64,000 bases of DNA, from assembly GCF_016743795.2 (NCBI RefSeq), contig NZ_CP060138.2, positions 248,001 to 312,000 of the forward strand, written 5' to 3'. The first letter of the stretch is position 1. The number at the start of each line of letters is the position of its first letter. This DNA comes from Rickettsia tillamookensis (lineage in GTDB: Bacteria; Pseudomonadota; Alphaproteobacteria; Rickettsiales; Rickettsiaceae). The position numbers and the translations under genes were made by a program. The notes beneath the pieces are model-generated. The model had not been told where the DNA came from and did no database searches. It was given only the letters and a program-made list of their open reading frames with translations. Shown here in pieces: positions 19,773-28,228 of this stretch.

Positions 19773-21245
19773 ATGAAAAAACTACCGATTTTACTAAAAC
19801 TTTTATTTATTATTAATTTAGTTTTCCTAAATAATATAGTTTTAGCATCTTCTGAAGCAAGCAGTGCTATATTTGAAAAAGCGAAGAAAGCAATCGTAAC
19901 AATTGATACTAGAATTGCCGTATCGGCATATGATGATACAAGTAGTTGGACAGGAACGGGATTTATTAACGATAAGAATAACGGTTATATAATTACTAAT
20001 ACTCATGTTGTCGGCGGTGCGTCTATCGGAACTTATTTTGTTACTTTTTATAATGGCGAGCAGGCGGAAGCAAAACTTATCTATTACGATATTTGGCAAG
20101 ATTATGCCGTTCTAAAAGTAGAGAGCAAAGATATACCGGCATCTGCTACACAAATAGCTTTCTCAAATGAACTTCCAAAGTTAAATCAAAAGGTTTTCGT
20201 AGTCGGTAACACGGAAGCAAAAGGCTTTTCTTTCCATACCGGTTATTTGTCCGATCTTTATAATATTGAAGGTTTAATGCCGCAATGTACTTATGTTATT
20301 AATTTAAATAGTACTGGCGGTGCTAGCGGTTCACCGGTACTAAACGATAAGATTGAGGCTATAGGAGTATTATACGGCGGCGGTAAAACTCATTCTCTAG
20401 CACTGCATGGTGATTATGTAGCTCGTACCTTAGAAAGTTTAAAGAATAATAAACAACCAAGCAGAAAGCATATAGGAATAATAAGCGAGTTATATTCTTT
20501 AAATAAAGCAGTTAGACATCATAATTTCCCTAAAGAAGAAATGGATAAATATATAAATAAATTTCCTGACAGTAGAAATAGGGTGATAAGCGTTAAGGCA
20601 GTTTTAGCCGGTTCGCCTGCTGAAAAATCTTTAAAAGCCGGTGATATTATTTGGGCAGTTAATGATAAGGAACTCGGCGGTAATCTAGCATTATTTGATA
20701 GAGAAATGGATAATTTTAAAGGAATAGCTGTTAAACTTACTATATTTCGTGACGGAAAAAAGCTAGAACAAGCAGTAGATTTATATGATGTAAACAATAA
20801 TAAAATCGCTAAAATGATAAATTTCGGCGGTGCGGTATTTTTTGAAGCCGATGATTATTTTAGTAATAAATCAGGTGTCCCGCTTAAAGCTTTAAGTATA
20901 GCTTCCGTTCAATCCGGTAGTAGCTTTAGCTCTATACCGACATTCTTTACCAAAGATTATAAAAATGTTTATAGATTACAAATTTTTGAGATGAAAGATT
21001 TGACCTTAAGTAATCTTGAAGATTTGGTGAAATTCTTACCTGCTATTACTAAAGAGAAATTTATAACGGTTAGATTTAAAAATTATCAACCTTATTACGC
21101 TAATTTCGGTTATAACGAACTTATCTCCTCACATGATGATATGATTGCCGATGTAACCTTGGATTCTATAGATACCAAGCCTTATATATTAAAGTATAAT
21201 ACTGTTTCTCATGATTGGGATATGGAAAATATAAAACTTCAGTAA
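19773..21245 (+). CDS. Periplasmic trypsin-like serine protease with PDZ domain
   Basis: About 490-aa S1C-type protease. The signal peptide is KKLPILLKLLFIINLVF with an exit near LAS. The catalytic triad is seen as His in NTHVVGG, Asp in WQDYAVLKV and Ser in STGGASGSPVL. A PDZ-like domain follows (about 270-350: VKAVLAGSPAEKSLKAGDIIWAVN). The remaining 140 residues resemble no simple second PDZ, so it is a divergent DegP/HtrA relative. The ATG at 19773 has an AGAGGTG ribosome site and is preferred over 19752. Placed head to head with dnaK, it may share stress control with the chaperones. Confidence 0.85.
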   Translation: MKKLPILLKLLFIINLVFLNNIVLASSEASSAIFEKAKKAIVTIDTRIAVSAYDDTSSWTGTGFINDKNNGYIITNTHVVGGASIGTYFVTFYNGEQAEAKLIYYDIWQDYAVLKVESKDIPASATQIAFSNELPKLNQKVFVVGNTEAKGFSFHTGYLSDLYNIEGLMPQCTYVINLNSTGGASGSPVLNDKIEAIGVLYGGGKTHSLALHGDYVARTLESLKNNKQPSRKHIGIISELYSLNKAVRHHNFPKEEMDKYINKFPDSRNRVISVKAVLAGSPAEKSLKAGDIIWAVNDKELGGNLALFDREMDNFKGIAVKLTIFRDGKKLEQAVDLYDVNNNKIAKMINFGGAVFFEADDYFSNKSGVPLKALSIASVQSGSSFSSIPTFFTKDYKNVYRLQIFEMKDLTLSNLEDLVKFLPAITKEKFITVRFKNYQPYYANFGYNELISSHDDMIADVTLDSIDTKPYILKYNTVSHDWDMENIKLQ

Positions 21246-21420
21246 CTAATCAATTGTGATAAATTAACAATTCTTAATCAATTAAGTAATATATAATTCA
21301 ACTCGGCTTGTTGCGTTATTACCCTTAAATTTATAATCTTAATTTTAGGAGAATTGCAAATTAGCTCAATGTCATTCACCATGTTATGTAATTCACGCAT
21401 AGGGCGTTGTTGCATAGATC

Positions 21421-21550
21421 GATGTCATTCCTAGCTAAAAGCGGGAATCCAAAAAAATAGTCTAAATAATAGTACATACTTGATAAAATAACCCTATAAA
21501 AAACAAGTTTTATAGGGTTTACTGGATTCCTGCTTTCGCAGGAATGACAT
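21421..21550. repeat. Palindromic element, family B
   Basis: ATGTCATTCC at the left and GGAATGACAT at the right, inner ends GGGAATCCA and TGGATTCC. The loop includes an AACCCTATAAAA/TTTTATAGGGTT palindrome. The head GGCGTTGTTGCATAG precedes it at 21403. It fills the space before the ankyrin pair. Confidence 0.83.
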
Positions 21551-21627
21551 AGTCGAACACCTAAGAAATACAGCTAATTAGCAATCCCTCATAAAATAAT
21601 TAATAACTAATAAATTTAGGAGAATTA

Positions 21628-22236
21628 ATGACAAAAAAAACTATCTCTTCAGCTTTAGATTTTAAAAAAGTAGAAGAAGTACAAAAACAAGACGCAGTGA
21701 TTCAAGAAACAGCATTGATGCCAGAAGCAGAACTTTTAAAATTTTTTACAGAAAATTTTGAAGAATATGGTAATAATTCTGATATTCAGGAGTCACTAAC
21801 ATTACCATGCTCAGATGATAATATAAAAAGGGATATTTCTAAAAAAGAAGCTTCTTTAAAAGAATTGAAAGTATTAATAACTAAGAATAATCAAGATGAA
21901 CTAAAAGCATTTCTATTTGATGAAAACAATCAGTATATCTTACATGATGCGGTTGAGAGTGATGATGCAGAATCGGTTGAAACGATATTAATACTTGCTC
22001 CACACTTAACTACTGTGACCTATAATGGTTCAACAGCCTTACATTCAGCAGCTAAATTGTGTAGCCAATGTATCATTGATGCCTTACTAAGAGTAGCACC
22101 TCAACTAGCAACTGTCCAAGATGCGGATGGTAAAAAGCCATTTGATAACACACCATATGATTTGCAGCATGAAATAAATACATATTTAAAATTATCAGGA
22201 GAAAATGAGCCATATTTTGAGGAACCTAAGGCTTAA
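21628..22236 (+). CDS. Ankyrin-repeat protein, first of a tandem pair
   Basis: 202-aa protein without a signal peptide. Two ankyrin-like repeats are visible at about 105-170: ILHDAVESDDAESVETILILAP and ALHSAAKLCSQCIIDALLRVAP, each followed by an ATVxDADGKKPFD-type turn. The first 100 residues are acidic and helical with no recognisable domain. The leader TAAATTTAGGAGAATTA directly before the ATG supplies a strong AGGAG site and is repeated before the next gene. It is probably an effector-like or scaffolding protein; its partner is unknown. Confidence 0.8.
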   Translation: MTKKTISSALDFKKVEEVQKQDAVIQETALMPEAELLKFFTENFEEYGNNSDIQESLTLPCSDDNIKRDISKKEASLKELKVLITKNNQDELKAFLFDENNQYILHDAVESDDAESVETILILAPHLTTVTYNGSTALHSAAKLCSQCIIDALLRVAPQLATVQDADGKKPFDNTPYDLQHEINTYLKLSGENEPYFEEPKA

Positions 22237-22367
22237 CTTTTCTTATAAATAGTTTTATAGGGAAATATGCCATATGTTGTCCCCACACTACGGGAATGAT
22301 ATCAACGACCCACAAGCCCATGATATTGTAAAGGCTTGAGTAGCAACTGATAAATTTAGGAGAATTA

Positions 22368-23006
22368 ATGCCCAAAAAACAACAAATGTCTACTTTACCC
22401 ACGGCAGATTTAGATGAATATAAAACTTTAGGTCTAGATTCGCCTGAGTCAGATATAGAGATGAAATCCGCATCAGTAAAGAGTGATATAGACGAGTTAG
22501 AAAAATTATTTAAAGATAAAACAAAAAACGGTATAGCAATTTTTAATAGTGCATTAAAGGTATGTATTGAAAATAATCCCAATGCCTTATTACATGAAGC
22601 AGCTGAGCATGGTAAAAAAGAGTTAGTGGTAGCAATCTTAAAAGTAAATCGAGACTCTATAAATTCTACGACTCCTCTAGGTTTAACGTTATTACATTCG
22701 GCAATTGCAGGGGTTAGTAATAAAGAAACTATTGAAATTCTATTACAGGCAGAGCCTACTTTAGTGACAAAAAAAGATGCTTCAGGTCTCACTCCATTAA
22801 ATTATTCTACATATTATGGAAGTAGGGTAGAGATAGTAGAAATATTACAAACTTACACTCGAGATGTTAAAGATCGAATTCCTATAGAATCATCAAAATA
22901 CAATATAACACCATGTAATAATTTAGAAGAAGATATACACGAATATTCAAAAAATGATATGTCTATAATCGGAAAAGTTAAGTGTAAAATAATGGAGCTT
23001 GTATAA
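22368..23006 (+). CDS. Ankyrin-repeat protein, second of a tandem pair
   Basis: 212-aa paralogue of the preceding gene. It shares the ribosome-site leader TAAATTTAGGAGAATTA and the layout of an acidic N-terminal region followed by repeats LLHEAAEHGKKELVVAILKVN, LLHSAIAGVSNKETIEILLQAEP and PLNYSTYYGSRVEIVEILQT. The C-terminal 60 residues are unrelated to the first copy. There is no signal peptide. The tandem arrangement with copied leaders points to local duplication followed by rapid divergence. Confidence 0.8.
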   Translation: MPKKQQMSTLPTADLDEYKTLGLDSPESDIEMKSASVKSDIDELEKLFKDKTKNGIAIFNSALKVCIENNPNALLHEAAEHGKKELVVAILKVNRDSINSTTPLGLTLLHSAIAGVSNKETIEILLQAEPTLVTKKDASGLTPLNYSTYYGSRVEIVEILQTYTRDVKDRIPIESSKYNITPCNNLEEDIHEYSKNDMSIIGKVKCKIMELV

Positions 23007-23030
23007 AAAATTTGTAAATTATTGGACAAG

Positions 23031-23079
23031 CATCTTCCTTGTAAATTTAACATAGAATATTAGATTTGCAAGGAAGATG
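23031..23079 (+). terminator. Hairpin after the ankyrin pair
   Basis: CATCTTCCTTGTAAAT (23031-23046) and ATTTGCAAGGAAGATG (23064-23079) pair over 16 bases with one G-T type mismatch and a 17-base loop. There is no clear T-run, so it may be a transcript 3' end stabiliser between the convergent genes. Confidence 0.5.
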
Positions 23080-23147
23080 TAGAGAGTTCTTTAATAAAAA
23101 ACGGTAAGTATCTAAAACTTACCTATAAAATATTTTAAGCTTAAAAA

Positions 23148-23555
23148 TTATAACTCAGTGATAGGTATTTCGTTTCCTAACTCTTCAACTTGATAATACG
23201 CTGTTTTGTATGAATCATAGCCATAAACAGGTGTTATCTCTCCATCTTCTTTGGCTATATAATACTTTACTATGTGTAGCTTATGTTCCTCAATTCGTGC
23301 TAAATTACCTTGTTCTATTGCTTTGCTTATTAACTTTAATCTATTCAGACCAAAGTTTGTATTTAAATCACTTGCTTCTTCAATACAGTCTGATTCTGTT
23401 TCTTCTGATTCCTGCTTTATTTCGTCACTTTTAAAAAAACATGCTTTGAATTTTTTGATATATTTGCTAATAAGGTGTTTTATGCTACTAAGTCCCTTTA
23501 TTGTATCTTCTTGAGAAACTGGTTTTGAGTGAGTGAAAAGTGATATGATACTCAT
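23148..23555 (-). CDS. Hypothetical protein, 135 aa
   Basis: I do not recognise this protein. It is charged and has no clear signal peptide. Residues 30-45 are Lys/Cys/Phe-rich (KKFKACFFK), followed by an acidic patch (EESEETESD-like) and a C-terminal segment with several tyrosines (YYIAKEDGEITPVYGYDSYKTAYYQVEELG). It is transcribed toward the ankyrin pair. The start MSIISLF is the only plausible one in the frame. Codon use is as AT-rich as its neighbours, so I judge it a real gene, though this is not certain. Confidence 0.6.
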   Translation of the reverse strand: MSIISLFTHSKPVSQEDTIKGLSSIKHLISKYIKKFKACFFKSDEIKQESEETESDCIEEASDLNTNFGLNRLKLISKAIEQGNLARIEEHKLHIVKYYIAKEDGEITPVYGYDSYKTAYYQVEELGNEIPITEL

Positions 23556-23729
23556 ATTAATACCTTAAAATTATTTTGAAGCGGCAATATATAAGTCTTA
23601 TTTATAAATGTCAACATAAATTAATATATAATTACTATAAGTATTAACAAATGCTAATTATTATAATTTTCTTTCACAAAATCGAAATAAACTGTTATTA
23701 ATATAAAAAATCAATCTTAATCTAAATAT

Positions 23730-24203
23730 ATGCGTTCTTTATTTGTAGTAATTATATTCTTTCTAATGAGTAGTTGTAATTTAAAACCGGTATATAGTGA
23801 AAAATACAGTAGAAATAATGATTTAGAAGCTATTAAAGTTGAATTGATTAGAACAATTGAAGGAGCTGAGTTTTATCATCGTTTAACTAGTATTTTACCT
23901 CAGAAAGCAAAAGCAAAATACCTGCTTAAAGCAGAGCTTATCGCAACAACTATGCCTGCTACTATTGAAAAAAACTCCAATATTTTAAGGGAATATATTA
24001 ATCAATTAGTTAGGTATAAATTAATTGATATAGAAAGCCAAAAGGTTTTAATTGAAGAGAAGTTTTACCAAAACACGTCATATAATGCTATTTTTACACC
24101 ATATGCAACAAATGTTGAAAGAGATGAAACAGGAATAGACTTGGCATATCAAGCAGCAGAAGAAATTCGTAGCAGATTAATTTTATATTTTACACGGAAA
24201 TAG
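23730..24203 (+). CDS. lptE: LPS-assembly lipoprotein LptE family
   Basis: 157-aa small lipoprotein. The signal peptide MRSLFVVIIFFLMSSC ends at a lipobox cysteine (C16), followed by NLKPVYSE, the usual LPxY-like start of alphaproteobacterial LptE proteins. LptE plugs the LptD barrel that delivers LPS to the outer leaflet. Length is typical. The stop is 7 bp from holA, and the lptE-holA order is conserved in Alphaproteobacteria (usually behind leuS, which is not here), which supports the call despite low sequence conservation. Confidence 0.8.
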   Translation: MRSLFVVIIFFLMSSCNLKPVYSEKYSRNNDLEAIKVELIRTIEGAEFYHRLTSILPQKAKAKYLLKAELIATTMPATIEKNSNILREYINQLVRYKLIDIESQKVLIEEKFYQNTSYNAIFTPYATNVERDETGIDLAYQAAEEIRSRLILYFTRK

Positions 24204-24210
24204 TTAAGCT

Positions 24211-25191
24211 ATGAAATTTTATTTTTCACAAATAGGTAGATTATTTGAGCTAATAACAGCCGGAAAGATTAGAGCTCTTTTACTATACGGTCCTGATAAA
24301 GGCTATATAGAAAAAATTTGTAAGCATTTAGTAAAAAGCTTAAATATGCTACAAACTTCTATAGAATACTCAGATCTTAATATTTCATCTTTAGAAATAT
24401 TACTTAATTCGTCTAATTTTTTTAGTCAAAAGGAATTAATTAAAGTTAGAGGTGTAGGTAATTCAATCGATAAGAATTTAAAAACAATTCTAAACAATGA
24501 TTATATAAATTTTCCTGTATTTATAGGTGAGGAAATTACTTCAAGCGGAAGCTTTAAAAAGTTTTTTGAAACAGAAGAATATTTAGCGGCAGTTGCTTGT
24601 TATCATGACGATGAAGCAAAAATTGAACGAATTATTTTAGGTAAAGTAGAAAAAACTAATAAAATTATAAGTAAAGAGGCTATCACTTATTTAAAAACTC
24701 ATTTAAAAGGTGATCATGATTTAATTTGTAGCGAAATAAATAAACTGATATATTTTGTTCATGATCGAAGAGAAATTACTTTAAACGATGTTCTAAAAGT
24801 TATAAGTAGCGAAATTACGGCAAACGGCAGTGATTTAGCAATATATTTTTCAAAAAAAGATTATAGTAATTTTCTTCAAGAGCTGGAAATATTAAAAAAA
24901 CAAAATGTCAATGAAGTTTTAATTATTAGAGCATTAATAAGGCATTATTTAAATTTATATATAGTTTTGTCGAAAGTACAAAACGGTGAGAGTTTGGAAC
25001 TCGCAATAAAATCATTATCCCCACCGATTTTCTATCAATATATTAATGATTTTACAAAGATAGCAAACCGCCTTAGCCTAACTGAATGTTTAGAGACTTT
25101 AAAACTGTTACAGCAAGCGGAGGTGGATTATAAGCTAAACCCTGCTAGCTTTGACTTGCTCCAAAGCGTACTCCGAAGTAAATGCAGGTAG
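24211..25191 (+). CDS. holA: DNA polymerase III delta subunit
   Basis: 326-aa clamp-loader subunit that opens the beta clamp. Recognisable features are RALLLYGPDKGYIEKICKHL near the N-terminus (a P-loop remnant without the GKT lysine, normal for delta), FFSQKELIKVRGVG, and a C-terminal helical collar (ILKKQNVNEVLIIRALIRHYLNLY). It lies 7 bp after lptE. The stop is followed within 6 bp by a family E palindrome. Confidence 0.88.
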   Translation: MKFYFSQIGRLFELITAGKIRALLLYGPDKGYIEKICKHLVKSLNMLQTSIEYSDLNISSLEILLNSSNFFSQKELIKVRGVGNSIDKNLKTILNNDYINFPVFIGEEITSSGSFKKFFETEEYLAAVACYHDDEAKIERIILGKVEKTNKIISKEAITYLKTHLKGDHDLICSEINKLIYFVHDRREITLNDVLKVISSEITANGSDLAIYFSKKDYSNFLQELEILKKQNVNEVLIIRALIRHYLNLYIVLSKVQNGESLELAIKSLSPPIFYQYINDFTKIANRLSLTECLETLKLLQQAEVDYKLNPASFDLLQSVLRSKCR

Positions 25192-25196
25192 ACGAA

Positions 25197-25307
25197 GTTT
25201 AATTTGGAAAAGAGCAAGGATACTATAAGGCGAGGAGCGGAGCGTATACTTAATACGTGAGCACCGTAGCTCTTATAAGACGAGGTAGCCAATTTTTCAA
25301 ATTAAAC
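25197..25307. repeat. Palindromic element, family E, copy 1
   Basis: GTTTAATTTGGAAAA at the left and TTTTTCAAATTAAAC at the right are inverted. The interior has GGCGAGGAGCGGAGCGTA and a GAGCACCGTAGCTC hairpin. It starts directly after holA and ends 11 bp before the coq7 start. A diverged copy in opposite orientation lies at 26423-26528. Confidence 0.75.
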
Positions 25308-25318
25308 GAGTATACATT

Positions 25319-25858
25319 ATGCCCAGACCTGATTTTTCTGACCCTGACAAACAAATTCACGAAATAATTAGAGTTAATCATGCTGGAGAGTATGGGGCAA
25401 AAAGAATTTATCAAGGGCAGCTAAAACATATCAAATCTCAGAATGATCATATATTAATTAAAGAAATGCTTGATCACGAAGAGGTTCATTTAAATTATTT
25501 TGAAAAAAAATTATTAGAAAAAGAAGTAAGACCCACGTTTTTATTATTTTTTTGGCATCATTACGGATTTTTACTGGGTGCTTTATCTTCCTTGATGGGA
25601 ATAAAAACGGCGATGCTTGTTACCGAGAGTGTAGAAGAAGTAATAGAAAAACATTATGAACAGCAAATAAATTATTTAGAAAATAAAAATGTTGAGCCGG
25701 AATTATTAAATAATATTATTAAATTTCGACTTGATGAAATTGAACATAAAAATATTGCTATAATGAATGATAGTACTGAGGCAGTATTTGCAGAAATAAC
25801 TAGTAAAATAGCGAAGATAATTTGTCGTATCTCTATAATTTTAAGTAAGAAAATTTAG
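25319..25858 (+). CDS. coq7: 2-polyprenyl-3-methyl-6-methoxy-1,4-benzoquinone hydroxylase (Coq7)
   Basis: 179-aa di-iron hydroxylase for the last ring hydroxylation of ubiquinone synthesis. Iron ligands appear in order: E in HAGEYGAKRIY, ExxH in DHEEVHLNYFE, E in TESVEEVIEKHY and EIEH in LDEIEHKNIA. The mid-protein stretch GFLLGALSSLMGIKTAML is the membrane-associating hydrophobic helix pair of the family. Length fits short bacterial and mitochondrial Coq7. It shares no operon with its neighbours. Confidence 0.95.
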   Translation: MPRPDFSDPDKQIHEIIRVNHAGEYGAKRIYQGQLKHIKSQNDHILIKEMLDHEEVHLNYFEKKLLEKEVRPTFLLFFWHHYGFLLGALSSLMGIKTAMLVTESVEEVIEKHYEQQINYLENKNVEPELLNNIIKFRLDEIEHKNIAIMNDSTEAVFAEITSKIAKIICRISIILSKKI

Positions 25859-26112
25859 AGTTAACAGCTTAATTAGTTGAAAAATCTAGAAATATTTTAT
25901 TTCTAAGATATTAAGAAGATAATAAAAAAACATTAATAATATTATTAGAAACGGTGATGAAAAGAAAAACTTTTTTTGATTTTTTCTTTATTTTTTGCAT
26001 TTGTATTTTTTAGAATTAATAAATCTTTATTTTTATCAAACATAGCTAATACTACTCGCAATTCCTTTATTTAATTTATGCCTAAACCTAATCTAGAATT
26101 AATAAATAAAGG

Positions 26113-26251
26113 TGCCAGGGGTTAAGCTCCGTTGCTGTAAGACAACAACCTCCATTATACTTCATGATTTTACTCACTTATAATAATAGACCCCTGGCAT
26201 AACTTAATATTAAGTTTTGACAGATTGGTCTTGCAACAATGGAGCTTAAAC
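26113..26251. other. Unassigned structured intergenic element (possible small RNA)
   Basis: TGCCAGGGG (26113-26121) pairs perfectly with CCCCTGGCA (26191-26199). GTTAAGCTCC with GTTGC (26121-26135) pairs with GCAAC and GGAGCTTAAAC (26233-26251). The two stems share base 26121 and cross each other, so they are either alternatives or a pseudoknot. On the minus strand TTGCAA (26232-26237) and TAATAT (26207-26212) could be a weak promoter (19-base spacer), giving an approximately 87-nt RNA closed by the 9-bp stem and ending in TTTATTTATT. I cannot match it to tmRNA, RNase P, SRP or 6S RNA by eye. The rest of the 720-bp gap between coq7 and cox3 shows only AT-rich sequence and the family E repeat. 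Confidence 0.4.
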
Positions 26252-26422
26252 ATTATTAGCGGTCTATATATTAGTTGAATAATATAAAGAGTCAAGAGAT
26301 TTTAGTTGTCATTAATAATAAATAATGTAATTCTAAGTTACGAGGTATATTTTCTATATAATCTGCTTCTAGAATTTGCTTTTACATCAATAATAATTTA
26401 TATTTATTTATATACTAAGATA

Positions 26423-26528
26423 GAACTTGGAAAATTGACTATCTCGTCTTTGTAAGACCTTGGACGCTCACATATTACTATACGTTACTGCTCCTCGACT
26501 TACAGACTCTTTGCACTTTTCCAAGGTG
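26423..26528. repeat. Palindromic element, family E, copy 2 (inverted)
   Basis: ACTTGGAAAATTGACTATCT at the left and TTTTCCAAGGT at the right. Read in reverse complement it matches the copy at 25197 along its length (GGAAAAG.GCAA, GTCGAGGAGC, TATGTGAGC, GACGAGATAG) but is considerably diverged. Confidence 0.65.
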
Positions 26529-26578
26529 ATCTTCGTATATCTATTCGTAAGTATAATTAGAAAATGATAAAATAAAAT

Positions 26579-27415
26579 ATGAGTCCAAATTCACATTCTA
26601 TTACTAAATCGCACTTATTCCATATAGTAGACCCAAGCCCTTGGCCCGTCCTAACATCTTTTGCTTTACTTCTTTTGGTTATAGGCGGCGTCTCGTTCAT
26701 GCATGGCTACAAATTTAATATATATATTTTATCTGCAGGGGTTATTTCAGTAGGTTACTGTTTATATTCTTGGTGGAGAGATGTAGTGAAAGAAGGAATA
26801 GTCGAACATCAGCATACTAGTCCTGTTAGAAAAGGTTTACAAATAGGTATGGCGTTATTTATTTTAACGGAGATAGTATTTTTTGGTGTATTTTTTGCTT
26901 CTTTTTTTAAATCAAGTCTATCACCCGTAGGTCTTTTAGACGGTGTATGGGTTGTAAAGCAGGGAGTTTGGCCTCCACCTACAATTAAAACTTTTGATCC
27001 ATTTGATATTCCTTTTATTAATACTTTAATACTACTCTTATCAGGCACTACCGTTACTTGGGCTCACTACGCCTTAGAAGAAAAAAATCAAAAAGATTGC
27101 GTAACTGCACTTGCTCTTACCATATTGCTTGGAATATTTTTTACAACTATGCAGGCATATGAATATTATCATGCGGCATTTAAATTTACAGATGGTATAT
27201 ATGCTTCTAATTTTTATTTAGCCACGGGTTTTCATGGAGCTCATGTAATTATAGGTACTATATTTCTAATAGTTTGCTACTTTAGAGCAAAAAGAGGAGA
27301 TTTTACTACAGAAGGTAATGGACATTTAGGGTTTGAATTTGCTGCATGGTACTGGCATTTTGTGGATGTGGTTTGGTTATTTTTATTTACGTTTGTTTAT
27401 ATATTTGGAAGTTAA
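26579..27415 (+). CDS. ctaE: Cytochrome c oxidase subunit III
   Basis: 278-aa inner-membrane subunit of the aa3-type terminal oxidase. Family motifs are HLVDPSPWP-like at the N-terminus (HIVDPSPWPVLTS), WPPPTIKTFDPFDIPFINT, TVTWAHYAL, GFHGAHVIIGTIFL and WYWHFVDVVWLFLF at the end. Seven hydrophobic spans are expected and visible. It stands alone here; the other cox genes are not in the window. Confidence 0.97.
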   Translation: MSPNSHSITKSHLFHIVDPSPWPVLTSFALLLLVIGGVSFMHGYKFNIYILSAGVISVGYCLYSWWRDVVKEGIVEHQHTSPVRKGLQIGMALFILTEIVFFGVFFASFFKSSLSPVGLLDGVWVVKQGVWPPPTIKTFDPFDIPFINTLILLLSGTTVTWAHYALEEKNQKDCVTALALTILLGIFFTTMQAYEYYHAAFKFTDGIYASNFYLATGFHGAHVIIGTIFLIVCYFRAKRGDFTTEGNGHLGFEFAAWYWHFVDVVWLFLFTFVYIFGS

Positions 27416-27570
27416 ATTATACTATATGTGATTATAATGTTACTTAAAATAAGTGTTTTTAAAATATTTTTGCATATTAATTAAAATTGCATATATTTAG
27501 GAGTTGATTTATATATAAATAAATTATACATTATTTTTTAAATGCTAATTATTTTATTGAGGTAAAACAT

Positions 27571-27933
27571 ATGAACTTTCCTATTCGTAAATTAAACGAA
27601 GAATTAATCGATTATAATCTATCATTACGCATACTATTTACTATTCTAAGCGTGGCTATTATTATGGTAGCTTTTGATAGCTTAGGTAGTGGTAGTGTCG
27701 GCGATCCTGTAGGTGATGCATTGTGTAAGTTAATTAAAGTATTCAGAGGCAATACTGCAAAAGGTATAGCTGTTGTCGGTATAATTGTTCTAGGAATTCA
27801 AACATTAAGAGGAAAATTGCAGTGGGAAGTAGCTTTAGTAGTAGTTACTGCAATCATTATATTATTTAAAGCTCCAGATATTGTTAATATGGTATCAAGT
27901 GATACTAATAGCTCAAATTGTGGTGTTTCCTAA
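27571..27933 (+). CDS. rvhB2: VirB2-type pilin of the rickettsial T4SS (RvhB2)
   Basis: 120-aa TrbC/VirB2-family protein. A hydrophobic signal-like segment (LRILFTILSVAIIMVAF, about 19-36) precedes the mature pilin, which has GDPVGDALCKLIKVFRGNTA, then two membrane helices (IAVVGIIVLGIQTLRG, with the W-E turn in LQWEVA, and LVVVTAIIILF). This is the layout of T4SS major pilins. A GAGG ribosome site lies 8 bases before the ATG, and a strong terminator follows, so the gene is a single transcription unit away from the main rvh cluster, as described for rickettsial T4SS genes, which are scattered. Confidence 0.85.
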   Translation: MNFPIRKLNEELIDYNLSLRILFTILSVAIIMVAFDSLGSGSVGDPVGDALCKLIKVFRGNTAKGIAVVGIIVLGIQTLRGKLQWEVALVVVTAIIILFKAPDIVNMVSSDTNSSNCGVS

Positions 27934-27965
27934 TACGCGATAATAAAAATTATTATATCTTTAGT

Positions 27966-28000
27966 AATACCCATAAGTTTCGGCTTATGGGTATTTTTAT
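27966..28000 (+). terminator. Intrinsic terminator after rvhB2
   Basis: AATACCCATAAG (27966-27977) and CTTATGGGTATT (27984-27995) form a perfect 12-bp stem with a 6-base loop, followed by TTTATTTTT. It is the clearest rho-independent terminator in the window. Confidence 0.9.
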
Positions 28001-28072
28001 TTTTAAGTGAATTGCCTGTGTGGATACCGAGTCGTCATTGTGAGGAGGCATTGTTGCGTGGACCGGTTTATC

Positions 28073-28165
28073 CGTCATTGCGAGGGAAAACTGTAAGTTT
28101 TGACGAAGCAATCTCAGGATATTTGACGAGATTGCCACGCTCCTTACAGTCGCTCGCAATGACGG
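28073..28165. repeat. Palindromic element, family C, with family A half-element to 28201
   Basis: CGTCATTGCGAGGGAAAACT and GTCGCTCGCAATGACG are the ends, with inner arms GCAATCTC and GAGATTGCC. The head TTGTTGCGTGG is at 28051 and a fragment GTCGTCATTGTGAGGAGG at 28031. A short family A hairpin (GTCACCCCGTGGCTTGACTA ... CGGGATGACA, 28170-28201) and a closing CCACGCAAC (28214) follow. Confidence 0.8.
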
Positions 28166-28228
28166 CTCAGTGTCACCCCGTGGCTTGACTACGGGATGAC
28201 AGAGGCGAAATTGATCCACGCAACATTC

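Noticed and set aside
27953..28219. 88-codon minus-strand frame
   Set aside because: It is made up of the rvhB2 terminator and palindromic elements, with no ribosome site.
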